A stretch of DNA of 54,309 nucleotides, taken from NCBI RefSeq assembly GCF_029868745.1, contig NZ_JARWOP010000240.1, positions 1 through 54,309 on the forward strand, given 5' to 3'. The DNA is from Nocardia wallacei (lineage in GTDB: Bacteria; Actinomycetota; Actinomycetes; Mycobacteriales; Mycobacteriaceae). The notes under the pieces are model-generated. The model had not been told where the DNA came from and searched no databases. It saw only the letters and a program-made list of their open reading frames with translations. Positions 43,396-52,960 of this stretch are shown here, piece by piece (positions within the stretch are counted from its first letter, which is position 1; every line of letters starts with the position of its first letter). Position numbers and translations under genes: made by a program.

Positions 43396-44231
43396 AAGTC
43401 GATCTTCCCCCAAATGAGCTCGGTGATGGCGCTACCGGCACGATGTGCCTTGCTTTCGAACTTGGTCACGGGGCGGTCGAACCCGATCGGCGCGGTCGCG
43501 CGGAATCGCTCCGGATCCCCGCCGGTGGCCTCGTTCATGCCGATGAGCTGTGGTTCTTCGGCGCCCACCGCGGCGATGTGCTCGGCGTATCCGGCGTGGT
43601 CGGTGGCGACGTGCAACACGCCGCCGGTCTTCAGGCGCCTGGCGATCAACGCCACCGTGTCCGGCTGCAGCAATCGCCGCTTGTGGTGCCGCGCCTTGGG
43701 CCACGGATCCGGGAAGAAGACTCGAACGCCCGTGAGCGAATTTTTGGCAATCATGTGTTCGAACACGTCGACCGCGTCGCCGCGCAGCAGCCGGATGTTC
43801 TCGATGCGCTCGCGCTCGACACGCTGTACCAGCTGCGCCAAGCCCGGCTTGTAGACCTCGATGCCGATCAGGTCGAACTGCGGTTCGGCCTGTGCCATGG
43901 CCGCGGTGGCGGTGCCCGTGCCGCAGCCGATCTCCACGATCAGCGGCGCCTCGCGGCCGAACCAGGCGGCGGCGTCGAGCGGGTCGTCGGACACCTCGCG
44001 GCCGATGCGCGGCCACGTCCGCTCCCACGCCTGCTGCTGGGACGGGGTGAGCGCGCCCCGCCGCGAGCGGAAACTGGTGACCCGGGGATACAGGCGTGAG
44101 CCCGTCGGGTGCCCGTCGCTCCCGGCTGTGTCGATGCGCCGTCCGCGGGGCCCCTCGTCGTGGCGCAGGCTGCCGCCCACGGGCCCGTCGCTCCCGGCGT
44201 TGGGGTTCGCGGCGTCGTTCACGGCGTCCAT
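43392..44231 (-). CDS. trmB: tRNA (guanine-N7-)-methyltransferase
   Basis: Makes m7G46 in tRNA using S-adenosylmethionine. The 279-aa product has an extended Asp/Gly-rich N-terminus, then the SAM motif VEIGCGTGTATAAMA, LIGIEVYKPGLA, the catalytic-site FFPDPWPKARHHKRRLLQP and the C-terminal THATDHAGYAEHI-like region (HVATDHAGYAEHI). ATG at 44231. First of three coupled genes trmB-NYN-mmpL3. Confidence 0.95.
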   Translation of the reverse strand: MDAVNDAANPNAGSDGPVGGSLRHDEGPRGRRIDTAGSDGHPTGSRLYPRVTSFRSRRGALTPSQQQAWERTWPRIGREVSDDPLDAAAWFGREAPLIVEIGCGTGTATAAMAQAEPQFDLIGIEVYKPGLAQLVQRVERERIENIRLLRGDAVDVFEHMIAKNSLTGVRVFFPDPWPKARHHKRRLLQPDTVALIARRLKTGGVLHVATDHAGYAEHIAAVGAEEPQLIGMNEATGGDPERFRATAPIGFDRPVTKFESKAHRAGSAITELIWGKIDL

Positions 44232-44290
44232 TGTCCAGTATTCGATGATTAGCGCAGCAATCGACCGCACCGACGGCTGTGGCGCTGCAT

Positions 44291-45733
44291 TCAGGCCGCC
44301 AAGGTGTCGGTGCGGCGCAGGACAGGCTCGGACCGCTGGCGCAGCGGCCGGCCGAGGACGACTCGTGTTGCCGTACCTGCCATTTCGAGCAGGCCCCGCC
44401 AGCTTGCCGGAGTCGCCAGCACCGACCAGACAGTCCGCGATGTGGTGTCCGTCACCGGGACGCCCGCGATCCGGTCGGCGAGCCAGTTCAGGCTGAGCGG
44501 AGTGGAGAGCGGCAGCAGCGAGAAATGGTCGCTGAGACGGTCGCGGAGGTAGATGACGGTGGTGCCGCCGCGGCGGTAGCGGTCGAGTTGGGCCTCGACG
44601 CCGTCGGCGTGGATGATGCGGTCGTGCACCGGCTGTGTCACCAGCACCGGGCAGCGCGGGGCGGCGGTGCCCAGGCGCAGGTCGTCGAAGACGGCGCGCA
44701 TTTCCGGTTCGGCCAGGATCTCCTCCAGCGGGCGGGTCAGGTAGTCGGAGACGTTGTGCCGGGCCAGTGCGCGCAGCGCGGCGAGCGGGGTCAGCCGGGC
44801 CGCCTGGTCGACCAACTCCTGCCCCTCGGGGGAGAGGTGTTCGTCGAGGATCCGGCCCAGCACCGGATAGATCTTTCGCAGCGCGGCGATCACGATGGCC
44901 GGGAAACCGGCGTAGCGGCCGCCGTTGAGCCGTACGAAGACCTGGCCGGGATCGCCGACCGGCGCGCCCATCGCCGCACCGACGATATCGAGTTCGGGCG
45001 CGTAGGTCGGTGCCATCTCCACCAGCCACGAACTGGCCATGCCGCCACCCGAATAGCCCCACACCGCGACCGGCGTGCCGGTGTGCAGGCCGAGGGGTGC
45101 GAAGCGCTGGGCCGCGCGGATGCCGTCGAGCGAACGGAAGCCGGGCTCGCGCGGGGCGCCGAAGTGTCCGCTCGGGCCGCCGTGGTCGGCGATGCTCACC
45201 GCCCAGCCGCGCCGCAGTGCGTTGGCGACCAGCAGATATTCCAATTGCGTGATGGAGCCCGGCACGAAGGCGCCACGGCGCAGGGCGTAGGACGGCGCAC
45301 ATTGTTCGCAGACCGCGTCGATGGCCGATTGGAACGCCAGCAGCGGGCGCTCGGTGGTGCCCGGGTCGTCGTCGGCGGGCAGCAGCACGGTCGTGACGGC
45401 GACTTCGGGGTCGCCGTGCAAATCGGTGCTGCGGTACAGCAGTTGCCAGGCACGGACTCGCTGCGGGATGAGGCCGAACAGCGCGACCTGCACCGGGCGG
45501 CTGCGCAGGATCGTGCCGGGGGCGTAGTCGGCCAGGTCGGCGGGTGCGTGGCGGAACGGGTCCTGCGACGGCAGCAGGGGGCGGGTGGTCTCGCGGATGT
45601 CCGCGTCGCCGCCGACTTCGGTCTCCCGGCGGGCCGCATCGATGCGGCCGATGGTCCTGACGAATCCGGCGAGCGTGGCGACGCCGGGTATCGCGATGCC
45701 GCCGACTCTTTCGACGACGCCGGTGACGGTCAT
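44291..45733 (-). CDS. Secretory lipase (LIP) family protein
   Basis: A 480-aa alpha/beta hydrolase of the LIP family (triacylglycerol lipase-like). Nucleophile elbow VWGYSGGGMAS, with preceding HWG-type strand ADHGGPSGHFG, catalytic Asp in TQPVHDRIIHADGVEAQLD and His in DRLSDHFSLLPLS. GAGGAGAG precedes the ATG at 45733. The N-terminus (ERVGGIAIPGVATLAGFVRT) is only mildly hydrophobic and gives no clear signal peptide. It lies next to the trmB-mmpL3 operon, separated by 59 bp, and has no counterpart in the mycobacterial order. Confidence 0.87.
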   Translation of the reverse strand: MTVTGVVERVGGIAIPGVATLAGFVRTIGRIDAARRETEVGGDADIRETTRPLLPSQDPFRHAPADLADYAPGTILRSRPVQVALFGLIPQRVRAWQLLYRSTDLHGDPEVAVTTVLLPADDDPGTTERPLLAFQSAIDAVCEQCAPSYALRRGAFVPGSITQLEYLLVANALRRGWAVSIADHGGPSGHFGAPREPGFRSLDGIRAAQRFAPLGLHTGTPVAVWGYSGGGMASSWLVEMAPTYAPELDIVGAAMGAPVGDPGQVFVRLNGGRYAGFPAIVIAALRKIYPVLGRILDEHLSPEGQELVDQAARLTPLAALRALARHNVSDYLTRPLEEILAEPEMRAVFDDLRLGTAAPRCPVLVTQPVHDRIIHADGVEAQLDRYRRGGTTVIYLRDRLSDHFSLLPLSTPLSLNWLADRIAGVPVTDTTSRTVWSVLATPASWRGLLEMAGTATRVVLGRPLRQRSEPVLRRTDTLAA

Positions 45734-46247
45734 CGCACTCTCCTCACTGTCCCCACGGCCGGCGGCGAGCGCGCGTGATCCCGAGGTCGGCCGACCCCGC
45801 CGCCACACCGGCGGACGATCGTTCCAGAATAGGTGACCACCGCCCACACAAACAGCGGATGACCCGCCAATTGTGCTGTGCCACAATGGGAACCATCACA
45901 GTGCGGCGGGCCTTCCCGACTTCCGCCCAGGCTTCCCAACTGCGACGATACGTTTGCCGCCCGCTGCCCGCCATAGCCATACCAGGGTCGATGTGAGTGG
46001 ACACACAGCATCTGTCGGCTGCTCCGGTGTGGGCGTGAGATGGATGCGGAATGAGTGGAACGGCTGCGGGTGTGTGGAACGGTGCGGATGTGGGCGGAAC
46101 GATGCGGCCGTGCGGGACGGGTGCGGGTGCGGGTGTAGCGGGTGCGGGCGTCGGTGGAATGGGTGCGGGAATGGGGATGGGGTGCGGGAAGCGGTTTGCG
46201 GGGCTGTTCGGCGTGGGGGTGGGGCGGGGCCGCATATGCTGCGGCGC
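45734..46247. other. Divergent intergenic region with palindrome and G-rich repeats
   Basis: 514 bp between the lipase and SDR genes. ATTGTG and CACAAT (45870-45887, 6-bp spacer) form a palindrome. From about 46030 to 46235 the plus strand is a run of imperfect GTGCGGGTG- and GGAACGG-type units with many G tracts; the open frame across it is Gly/Ala/Met low-complexity and is not supported as a gene. It resembles mutated minisatellite or G-quadruplex-forming DNA just upstream of the SDR start. Confidence 0.5.
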
Positions 46248-47033
46248 ATGGAGAAACCGGTGGTCTTCGTTACCGGCGCGGCCGCGGGAATCGGACGTGC
46301 GACGGCATTGCTGTTCGCCGCGCGCGGGTATCACGTCGGCGCCTATGACCTCGACGACGCGGGGCTGCGGGAGTTGGCAGGGGAGATCCGGGCGGCCGGG
46401 GGCACCGTCGACGTCGGGGTGCTGGACGTGACGGACGGCGCGCAGTGGGTCGAGCGGCTGGGCGAATTCCATTCCCGCACAGGACGTTTGGATGTCCTGG
46501 TGAACAACGCCGGTGTGCTGCGCGCCGGACCGTTCGAAACCATCGACTCGGCAGCGCACCAGCGGATCGTGGCGGTGAATCTGGGCGGCGTCATCGCGGG
46601 CACGCAGGCCGCGTTCCCCTACCTGCGGGATACGCCCGGGGCGCAGGTCGTGAACCTGTGCTCGGCCTCGGCGATCTACGGCCAGGCCGAACTCGCGACG
46701 TACGGCGCGAGCAAGGCCGCGGTGCGCAACCTCACCGAGGCCCTCGACCTGGAGTGGCGTCGCCACGACATCCGAGTGCTGGCGGTGTGGCCGCTGTTCG
46801 TCGCGACCGGAATGCTCGCGGGGGTCCAGACCGGATCGACCCGATCATTGGGTGTGCGGCTGACCGTCGACGATGTGGCCGAAGGGATCTGGCACGCCAC
46901 CCGGCGACGCGGCCTGCTGCCGCGGGTGCACTACTCGATCGGCGCACAGGCCAAAGTCCTTGCGGCGGCCGGGAAATACGCTCCCAACTGGGTCGTTCGT
47001 ACCGTCAACGCGCGCATCGCCCGCTCGCGCTGA
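46248..47033 (+). CDS. Short-chain dehydrogenase/reductase (SDR)
   Basis: A 261-aa classical SDR. NAD(P)-binding motif TGAAAGIG (about residues 8-16), LVNNAGV, catalytic triad with Ser in LCSASAIYG, Tyr and Lys in YGASKAAVRNL. GYHVGAYDLDD after beta-2 favours NAD(H). Substrate unknown; such SDRs in this clade often reduce lipid or keto-acyl compounds. Start ATG 46248 lies in the middle of otherwise non-coding G-rich DNA. Confidence 0.92.
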   Translation: MEKPVVFVTGAAAGIGRATALLFAARGYHVGAYDLDDAGLRELAGEIRAAGGTVDVGVLDVTDGAQWVERLGEFHSRTGRLDVLVNNAGVLRAGPFETIDSAAHQRIVAVNLGGVIAGTQAAFPYLRDTPGAQVVNLCSASAIYGQAELATYGASKAAVRNLTEALDLEWRRHDIRVLAVWPLFVATGMLAGVQTGSTRSLGVRLTVDDVAEGIWHATRRRGLLPRVHYSIGAQAKVLAAAGKYAPNWVVRTVNARIARSR

Positions 47034-47148
47034 CACGGTGCGCGCGGACCGGGCCGCGAGGCCCGCGCGCATTCCCGGCGAACTCGGCGGTCGATGCCGA
47101 CAACCGGTTCCGTTTCTGACAGAATTGCGCGGCGGAAGGGGGTTACTC

Positions 47149-48285
47149 GTGTCGACACCCACCGCATCGGGGCGCGTGAACGATCATGGCGGTCCCGCAC
47201 CCGAACTCGATCAGCTGATCGCCGGCCTGCGCGTCGGTGCGGGCCACGATCCGCAGATCGCCGACCAGCTCGTGGCCGCCGCGAGCGAGTGGCGTCGCCC
47301 GCCGCGCATCCAGGTGACCGGCCGCGCCCGCGCGGGCAAGACGACGCTGCTACAGGCGCTGGCGCTGATGTCGGCGGTGGAGACCGAACCGGTGGACGAG
47401 CCGGGCCGTCCCGATCCCGTACTCGACGGCGATCTCGTGGTGTATGTGGTGTCGGCGTCGCTGCAGGCCGCCGACCGCCGGATCCTGGCCGAACTGCCCC
47501 GAGACCGGACGATCGTGGTGCTCAACAAGGCCGACGCGATCGGTTCCCAGTGGTCCGAAGCCGTCACGACTGCCGACCAGATCGCCTACGGCCTCGGCGT
47601 GCCGGTCCTGCCGCTGGTCTCCGCGCTGGCGGTGCGCACCCGAGCCGGAACGCCGAGCGACGACGATCTGCGCACGCTGCGTCGCCACGCCGCCAACACC
47701 GATCCGAACTTCACGCTGTCGCCGGAACTGTTCACCGCCCCCGCCGCCGGTCCCGACGTGGCCGAGCGCACCGAGGTGCTTCAGCGCTGGGGCTTGTACG
47801 GGGTGTCGTGCGCGCTGGCGGCCCTGCGCTATGAGCCGGAACTCGGCCCGCGCGAACTGCTGCAGCTGTTGCACGCGGTCAGCGGTATCGATCCGGTGCA
47901 CGATCTGCTGCACCGGCGCTACGAGCAGATCGGCGCCCAGCGCGGCGGCGCGTTCCTCGACGAACTCGCCCGCCTGGCCGCGCGCTCGGTACCGGGCGTC
48001 TCCGCGAGCGCGACCCGCGGCCGCGACCTGATCGAGGACTACCTCGCCGGCGACGAGGCCCTGTGGCTCGGCCTGCAAGCCGGCCTGGCCTGCCCCGTCG
48101 TCCAACACCTGGCAACCGGTTACCCGGCTCCGCAACCCGCCGACGCCGACGACGCCCTGGCCCGAGCCCAGCGCTGGCGCGCCGTCGTCGCCAGCGATAT
48201 GCCCGCACCCGCCCGCCGCGCCGCCGTCCGAGTCCACAACGGCTACGTCCGCATCTGGGAGCGAATGAGCAGTGCCGGCCTCTGA
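47149..48285 (+). CDS. P-loop GTPase-like protein, Rv0209-like
   Basis: A 378-aa protein with an intact Walker A (GRARAGKT at about 58-65) and G4 motif VVLNKADAI, like dynamin- or TrmE-family GTPases. The C-terminal part is helical. GTG start at 47149 follows GGAAGGGGG. It overlaps the next gene by 14 bp; the two form the conserved pair between trmB and pckA in mycobacteria and are candidates for membrane-remodelling or envelope functions. Confidence 0.8.
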   Translation: MSTPTASGRVNDHGGPAPELDQLIAGLRVGAGHDPQIADQLVAAASEWRRPPRIQVTGRARAGKTTLLQALALMSAVETEPVDEPGRPDPVLDGDLVVYVVSASLQAADRRILAELPRDRTIVVLNKADAIGSQWSEAVTTADQIAYGLGVPVLPLVSALAVRTRAGTPSDDDLRTLRRHAANTDPNFTLSPELFTAPAAGPDVAERTEVLQRWGLYGVSCALAALRYEPELGPRELLQLLHAVSGIDPVHDLLHRRYEQIGAQRGGAFLDELARLAARSVPGVSASATRGRDLIEDYLAGDEALWLGLQAGLACPVVQHLATGYPAPQPADADDALARAQRWRAVVASDMPAPARRAAVRVHNGYVRIWERMSSAGL

Positions 48286-50062
48286 CCCCACCCACCCAGC
48301 ACCCCCCGCCGCCCTACCCCCCGACCCCCAGCCGCCAACACTCCGGCCCGGGGACTCGTCTTCCGCACCAGCGCCTCCCGCTGGTTCGTCGGCAGCTGCG
48401 CCACCGGCTGTACCGGCCGCAGCACCGCATCCCGGTGATGCTGCTGAGCAGTCGGCTCATGTTGGGCCGTCGAGTCCGTCAGCCTCTGGGCCATCGACTT
48501 CCGCACCTGCGGAGTCCGCAGTGCCGTCGACTGGCGCATCCGCTGGGGCATCGACTCTCGCTGGCGACGGGGCGGGGGATGAGCCGGTGTTGCCGCCGGA
48601 AGTGGCTGCGGTGGTGGCGCGGTGGAATCCGCAGGGGAGTGCGTTGTTGGAGTCGGTGCCGGTTTCGGGGGCGCCGGAGGTCGCGCATTCGGTGCCGGTC
48701 GCGTTGATCGGGCCCGCTGATACGAACACCACGTTGTTGCGGACCGAGCTCGCGCGGTTCGAGCCGCATATCGACCTGTCCGAGCCGCAGACCGATCCCG
48801 CGGTGCTGGTCGCGCCGCCGCCGGTGGCGCTGGTCCTGATCGATGCCGGTACCACGCTCGGGGCCGCGCTGCTGGATCTGGTGGGGCGGTTGCGGACCGG
48901 TGGTACGCGAATTGTGTTCGCTATGAACGGGATTCACGCGCATCCGGATTGGCGTACGGATTTCGAACGCAACCGGGCGCTGCTGGTTCCGGTGCTCGGC
49001 GCGGACCCGGATCTGGTGGCGGTTTCGGCGCGGCTCGCGGTGGCCGCCCGTGGTTCCGGCGACGCCGCGCTGCTGGACCGGTCGGGTCTCGGCGCCCTGC
49101 ACGCGTATCTGACCCGGGCCGTCGGGGCCGGTGGCGAGGGTCGCGCGGCGGCGATCATCGCCCAAGTGCTCGGCGAAACCCGTCGGCGTATCCGCGCGCA
49201 GGCCGAAACGCTGCGCTCCGGCGCGTCCGTGACGCAGTTGCGGGAGGAGCGCGCCACCCTGCTGGCCGCCCGCGACGGCGGCCGGGCGCAGGCCATGGCG
49301 GCGCTGCGCAACCGCTTGCATCTGGCCCGGGTGGATCTGCTGCACGATGTGGGCGCCCGGATCCGGGCATTGAACGCCGCGGCCCGCACCGACGTCGAAC
49401 GTCTCGCCCGCCGATCGGCCCGCGCATACCCGGACGACCTGCAGCAGTCGGTGAACCAGCTGACCGTCGAGCTGGATGCGGTGGTCGAGCAGCGCCTGGC
49501 GGAACTGACCCGCCAGCTGGAGTCCGGTGGCCCGGCAGCCGAATCCGCCCGCGAGCCCGTCCGATCACGATCGGATCCGCCGCCGCGCCTGGGCCCCGAC
49601 CTCGAGCCCCGGCATCGCGGCCTCGAGGACACGTTGATGATCGCCCTCGGCGCCTCCGCCGGTTTCGGGCTCGGACGGCTGGTCGTCGCGCCGCTGGCCC
49701 TGGTGCCCGAACTCGACTACGCGACCGTCCCGGTGACCCTGGCCCTCGGCGGCGGCGTGGCGTACTGGGTCGTCCGGGCGCGCGGCCACCTCGCCGATCG
49801 CGCGCATCTGCGGCAATGGGTGTCGGACGCGCTGGTGAACGTCAAGGCGCAACTGGAGCAGCGGGTGGCGACCGCCTTGGTGGAGGCCGAATCCCGGCTC
49901 ACCGATCAAGTGGTGCGAGCCACCACCGTGCGGGTGCTGGAAACCGATCGCCGGGTCGCGGAATTGGAACGACAGTTGCGCGAACTCTCCGCCCAGCAGC
50001 CCGCCCAGGTGGCCGCGTGCGAACGCGACTTGGCCGTTATCGACAAAGCCTTCCCGGAGTAA
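48272..50062 (+). CDS. Dynamin-like membrane protein with degenerate GTPase, Rv0210-like
   Basis: A 596-aa protein: disordered Pro/Ala/Ser-rich N-terminus (1-110), a degenerate P-loop domain whose expected GxxxxGK reads GPADTNTT (about 143-150) with LVLIDAG and VFAMNGIH further on, long coiled-coil helices (about 280-430), and two hydrophobic segments near 450-500 (LMIALGASAGFGLGRLVVAP; VTLALGGGVAYWVV) followed by another coiled coil. The lack of the Walker lysine suggests it is the non-hydrolysing member, working with its upstream partner. GTG start at 48272. Confidence 0.8.
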   Translation: MPASDPTHPAPPAALPPDPQPPTLRPGDSSSAPAPPAGSSAAAPPAVPAAAPHPGDAAEQSAHVGPSSPSASGPSTSAPAESAVPSTGASAGASTLAGDGAGDEPVLPPEVAAVVARWNPQGSALLESVPVSGAPEVAHSVPVALIGPADTNTTLLRTELARFEPHIDLSEPQTDPAVLVAPPPVALVLIDAGTTLGAALLDLVGRLRTGGTRIVFAMNGIHAHPDWRTDFERNRALLVPVLGADPDLVAVSARLAVAARGSGDAALLDRSGLGALHAYLTRAVGAGGEGRAAAIIAQVLGETRRRIRAQAETLRSGASVTQLREERATLLAARDGGRAQAMAALRNRLHLARVDLLHDVGARIRALNAAARTDVERLARRSARAYPDDLQQSVNQLTVELDAVVEQRLAELTRQLESGGPAAESAREPVRSRSDPPPRLGPDLEPRHRGLEDTLMIALGASAGFGLGRLVVAPLALVPELDYATVPVTLALGGGVAYWVVRARGHLADRAHLRQWVSDALVNVKAQLEQRVATALVEAESRLTDQVVRATTVRVLETDRRVAELERQLRELSAQQPAQVAACERDLAVIDKAFPE

Positions 50063-50494
50063 ACAAGGATCGATACGGGGAGACGCGAAAGGCCGTGTGG
50101 CGGTCTCCCCACGCCGGCGTACCCGTGTGTGACGCATCACACGCTGTACGGATGCCGTGACGCCTATTAATAGGCTCGGACCGCCTATGAGCCCCGGAAG
50201 TGCGGCATTACCGATCAGTATCCGTCCGTCCACATCTCCGATATGGAGGATTGCCGGGCATCTCGACCGGGTACCGAGTGAGCGACCCCATTCCGTACCT
50301 GGGGTCACATCGCGTTAACCTCTTAATCAAGGAACCTGGGCGTCCGCTTTCGTCCTTGTACGCCGCCCAGCCGGGGCGTGCTTTCGGCAAGCCGGAGCGG
50401 GTACCCACCGCCAACGGTGGCTCCCCCGGCGTCGCGGGCTGTGCCACAGCCCTCGAATCCACCCCTCAGAGCCGCCCGTCTCAGGAGAGTTTTC
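50063..50494. promoter_or_regulatory. Long pckA promoter/leader with palindromes and strong hairpins
   Basis: 432 bp. Near the 5' end are two perfect palindromes: GTGTGACGCATCACAC (50127-50142) and GCCTATTAATAGGC (50162-50175), likely operators. Closer to the gene are stacked stem-loops: CCACCG/CGGTGG with loop CCAA (50405-50420) and GGGCTGT/ACAGCCC with a 3-nt loop (50436-50452), plus longer-range pairing of GCCGGAGC with GCTCCCCCGGC. This suggests a structured 5' UTR; it does not match a riboswitch class I recognise. Confidence 0.5.
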
Positions 50495-52327
50495 ATGACC
50501 TCAGTGACCATTCCTGGTCTTCACGGATCCGATGGCACCGCACCGACGGCGCACGCAGGACTGCTGGCCTGGGTGCAGGAGGTCGCAGAACTCACTCAGC
50601 CGGACCGCGTCGTCTGGGCCGACGGCTCCGACGAGGAGTGGGACCGGCTGACCACCCAGCTGGTCGAGGCCGGCACCTTCAAGAAACTCAACGAGGCCAA
50701 GCGCCCCAACTCCTTCCTCGCGCTCTCCGATCCGTCCGATGTGGCCCGGGTGGAATCGCGCACGTTCATCTGCTCCCGCGACGAGGCCGACGCCGGCCCG
50801 ACCAACAACTGGGTCGACCCGGCCCAGATGCGCAAGACCATGGCCGACCTGTACCGCGGGTCGATGAAGGGCCGCACCATGTTCGTGGTGCCGTTCTGCA
50901 TGGGTCCGCTCGGCGCCGCCGACCCGAAGCTGGGCGTGGAGATCACCGACTCGGAGTACGTGGTCGTCTCGATGCGGGTGATGACGCGCATGGGCAAGGC
51001 GGCGCTGGAGAAGCTGGGCGCCGATAAGCCGTTCGTAAAGGCGCTGCACTCGGTCGGCGCCCCGCTGGAGCCGGGCCAGGCCGACGTCCCGTGGCCGTGC
51101 AACGACACCAAGTACATCACCCACTTCCCGGAGGATCGCGAGATCTGGTCCTACGGTTCGGGTTACGGCGGCAACGCGCTGCTGGGCAAGAAGTGCTACT
51201 CGCTGCGCATCGCCTCGGCCATGGCGCACGACGAGGGCTGGCTGGCCGAGCACATGCTGATCCTCAAGCTGATCTCGCCGGAGAACAAGAACTACTACGT
51301 GGCCGCCGCCTTCCCGAGCGCCTGCGGCAAGACCAACCTGGCGATGATCCAGCCGACCGTGCCGGGCTGGCGCGCGGAGACCCTGGGCGACGACATCGCC
51401 TGGATGCGATTCGGCGAGGACGGCCGCCTGTACGCGGTCAACCCGGAATACGGTTTCTTCGGCGTCGCGCCGGGCACCAACCACAGCTCCAACCCGAACG
51501 CCATGGCCACCATGGACGCCGGCAACACCGTCTACACCAACGTCGCGCTGACCGACAACGGCGACGTGTGGTGGGAGGGCCTGGAGGGCGAGCCCGATCA
51601 TCTGATCGACTGGAAGGGCAACGACTGGTACCTCCGCGAGACGGAAACCCTTGCCGCCCACCCGAATTCGCGCTACTGCACGCCGATGTCGCAGTGTCCG
51701 ATCCTGGCGCCGGAGTGGGACGACCCGCAGGGTGTGCCGATCTCCGCGATCCTGTTCGGCGGCCGTCGCAAGACCACGGTGCCGCTGGTGACCGAGTCGT
51801 TCGACTGGCAGCACGGCGTGTTCATGGGCGCGACGCTGTCCTCGGAGCAGACCGCCGCGGCCGAGGGCAAGGTCGGCACGGTGCGCCGCGACCCGATGGC
51901 GATGCTGCCGTTCATGGGCTACCACGTGGGCGACTACCTGGACCACTGGATCAACGTCGGCAAGAACGCGGACGCGAACAAGCTGCCGAAGATCTTCTAC
52001 GTCAACTGGTTCCGGCGTGGCGACGACGGCCGCTTCCTGTGGCCGGGATTCGGCGAGAACTCGCGCGTGCTGGAGTGGATCATCAACCGCATCGAGGGCA
52101 AGGCCGACGCCGAGGCCACCGCGATCGGCAACGTGCCCACCGCCGCGCAGATGGACCTGGACGGCCTGGACGTGAACCCGGCCGACGTCGACGAGGCGCT
52201 GAAGGTCGACGTCGACGAGTGGCGCAAGGAGATCCCGCTCATCGAGGAATGGTTCGAGTTCATCGGCGAGAAGCTGCCCTCCGGCGTGCGTGACGAGTTC
52301 GAGGCGCTCAAGCAGCGACTGGGGTAA
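50495..52327 (+). CDS. pckA: GTP-dependent phosphoenolpyruvate carboxykinase
   Basis: Catalyses oxaloacetate + GTP to phosphoenolpyruvate + GDP + CO2, the first step of gluconeogenesis and the main link of the PEP-oxaloacetate node in mycolata. The 610-aa product has [18 protein letters not shown], the kinase loop [12 protein letters not shown] (about 271-282, with the reactive Cys), [20 protein letters not shown] and the guanine-binding region [23 protein letters not shown] 50495 follows CAGGAGAG. It is preceded by a long leader with palindromes. Confidence 0.97.
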   Translation: MTSVTIPGLHGSDGTAPTAHAGLLAWVQEVAELTQPDRVVWADGSDEEWDRLTTQLVEAGTFKKLNEAKRPNSFLALSDPSDVARVESRTFICSRDEADAGPTNNWVDPAQMRKTMADLYRGSMKGRTMFVVPFCMGPLGAADPKLGVEITDSEYVVVSMRVMTRMGKAALEKLGADKPFVKALHSVGAPLEPGQADVPWPCNDTKYITHFPEDREIWSYGSGYGGNALLGKKCYSLRIASAMAHDEGWLAEHMLILKLISPENKNYYVAAAFPSACGKTNLAMIQPTVPGWRAETLGDDIAWMRFGEDGRLYAVNPEYGFFGVAPGTNHSSNPNAMATMDAGNTVYTNVALTDNGDVWWEGLEGEPDHLIDWKGNDWYLRETETLAAHPNSRYCTPMSQCPILAPEWDDPQGVPISAILFGGRRKTTVPLVTESFDWQHGVFMGATLSSEQTAAAEGKVGTVRRDPMAMLPFMGYHVGDYLDHWINVGKNADANKLPKIFYVNWFRRGDDGRFLWPGFGENSRVLEWIINRIEGKADAEATAIGNVPTAAQMDLDGLDVNPADVDEALKVDVDEWRKEIPLIEEWFEFIGEKLPSGVRDEFEALKQRLG

Positions 52328-52583
52328 TTTCTCGGCCGATCGCGAAACTCCGCCGCCCGCACCGTCGTTCGTACGGGGCGGGCGGTTTCGTACGCCGTGC
52401 CGCAATCGTTGTGGGGTAATCGTGGTTGCCTGCTTTATCCTGGATGTGTTCTACGTCTCAGGACTGACCAGTTTCGACTGCCGGATATCGACTGGTCGAC
52501 TGCACCGGTAGCCTCGAGGTTGCTCGCGGACGGGTCCCCGCCGCGGTCGCACGGGGCTGAACGTGGAGAGGTGGGTGGTGGGC

Positions 52584-52787
52584 ATGATCGATCCGACGTT
52601 CGAAGCCATGGTTGTCCCGGAGGTAGCCGACCTTCGGCTGGACGCCCCGAGTACTCCGTTGCACCGCGCTGCGGGACGTTTGCAGGACGTGCTGCCGCCG
52701 GGCTGGTGGGTGGAAGTCGTGGATGTGCCGCGGGGTGCCGGGCGCCGCCCGGAGCCCGTGCTGCGGATCCGGATGCCCGAGGACTGA
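52584..52787 (+). CDS. Small unknown protein
   Basis: A 67-aa product (ATG 52584; a GTG at 52563 would add 7 residues). PEVADLRLDAPSTPLHRAAG and VLPPGWWVEVVDVPRGAG give a compact acidic protein with no recognised domain. Codon use fits the genome. Confidence 0.5.
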   Translation: MIDPTFEAMVVPEVADLRLDAPSTPLHRAAGRLQDVLPPGWWVEVVDVPRGAGRRPEPVLRIRMPED

Positions 52788-52960
52788 CGCGCACCATTCG
52801 CCACGCCAGTTCACAGCAGACACCCGAATATCGAAACCCTACCTGCCGGTTGGCTTTTCGCAGAACGCACTATTGCATTCCGGACGGTCGCAGAGCATGC
52901 TTAGAGCAATCTGCTTCGCCCGTTTGATTTTTCAAATGCAATCGCAGGGGAGTCCGAATC

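Noticed and set aside
46051..46431. Gly/Ala-rich open frame upstream of the SDR
   Set aside because: It is produced by G-rich repeats and runs out of frame into the SDR gene; no start signal or homology pattern.
50127..50142. CRP/GlxR binding site upstream of pckA
   Set aside because: The half sites TGTGA and TCACA are separated by 4 bp, not the 6 bp of the CRP/GlxR consensus, so it is listed only as an unassigned palindrome.
50380..50494. c-di-AMP (ydaO) or cobalamin riboswitch in the pckA leader
   Set aside because: The hairpins are strong, but the conserved core sequences of these classes are not present.
50501..52405. Antisense open frame opposite pckA
   Set aside because: pckA is unambiguous on the sense strand; the antisense product is a low-complexity shadow.
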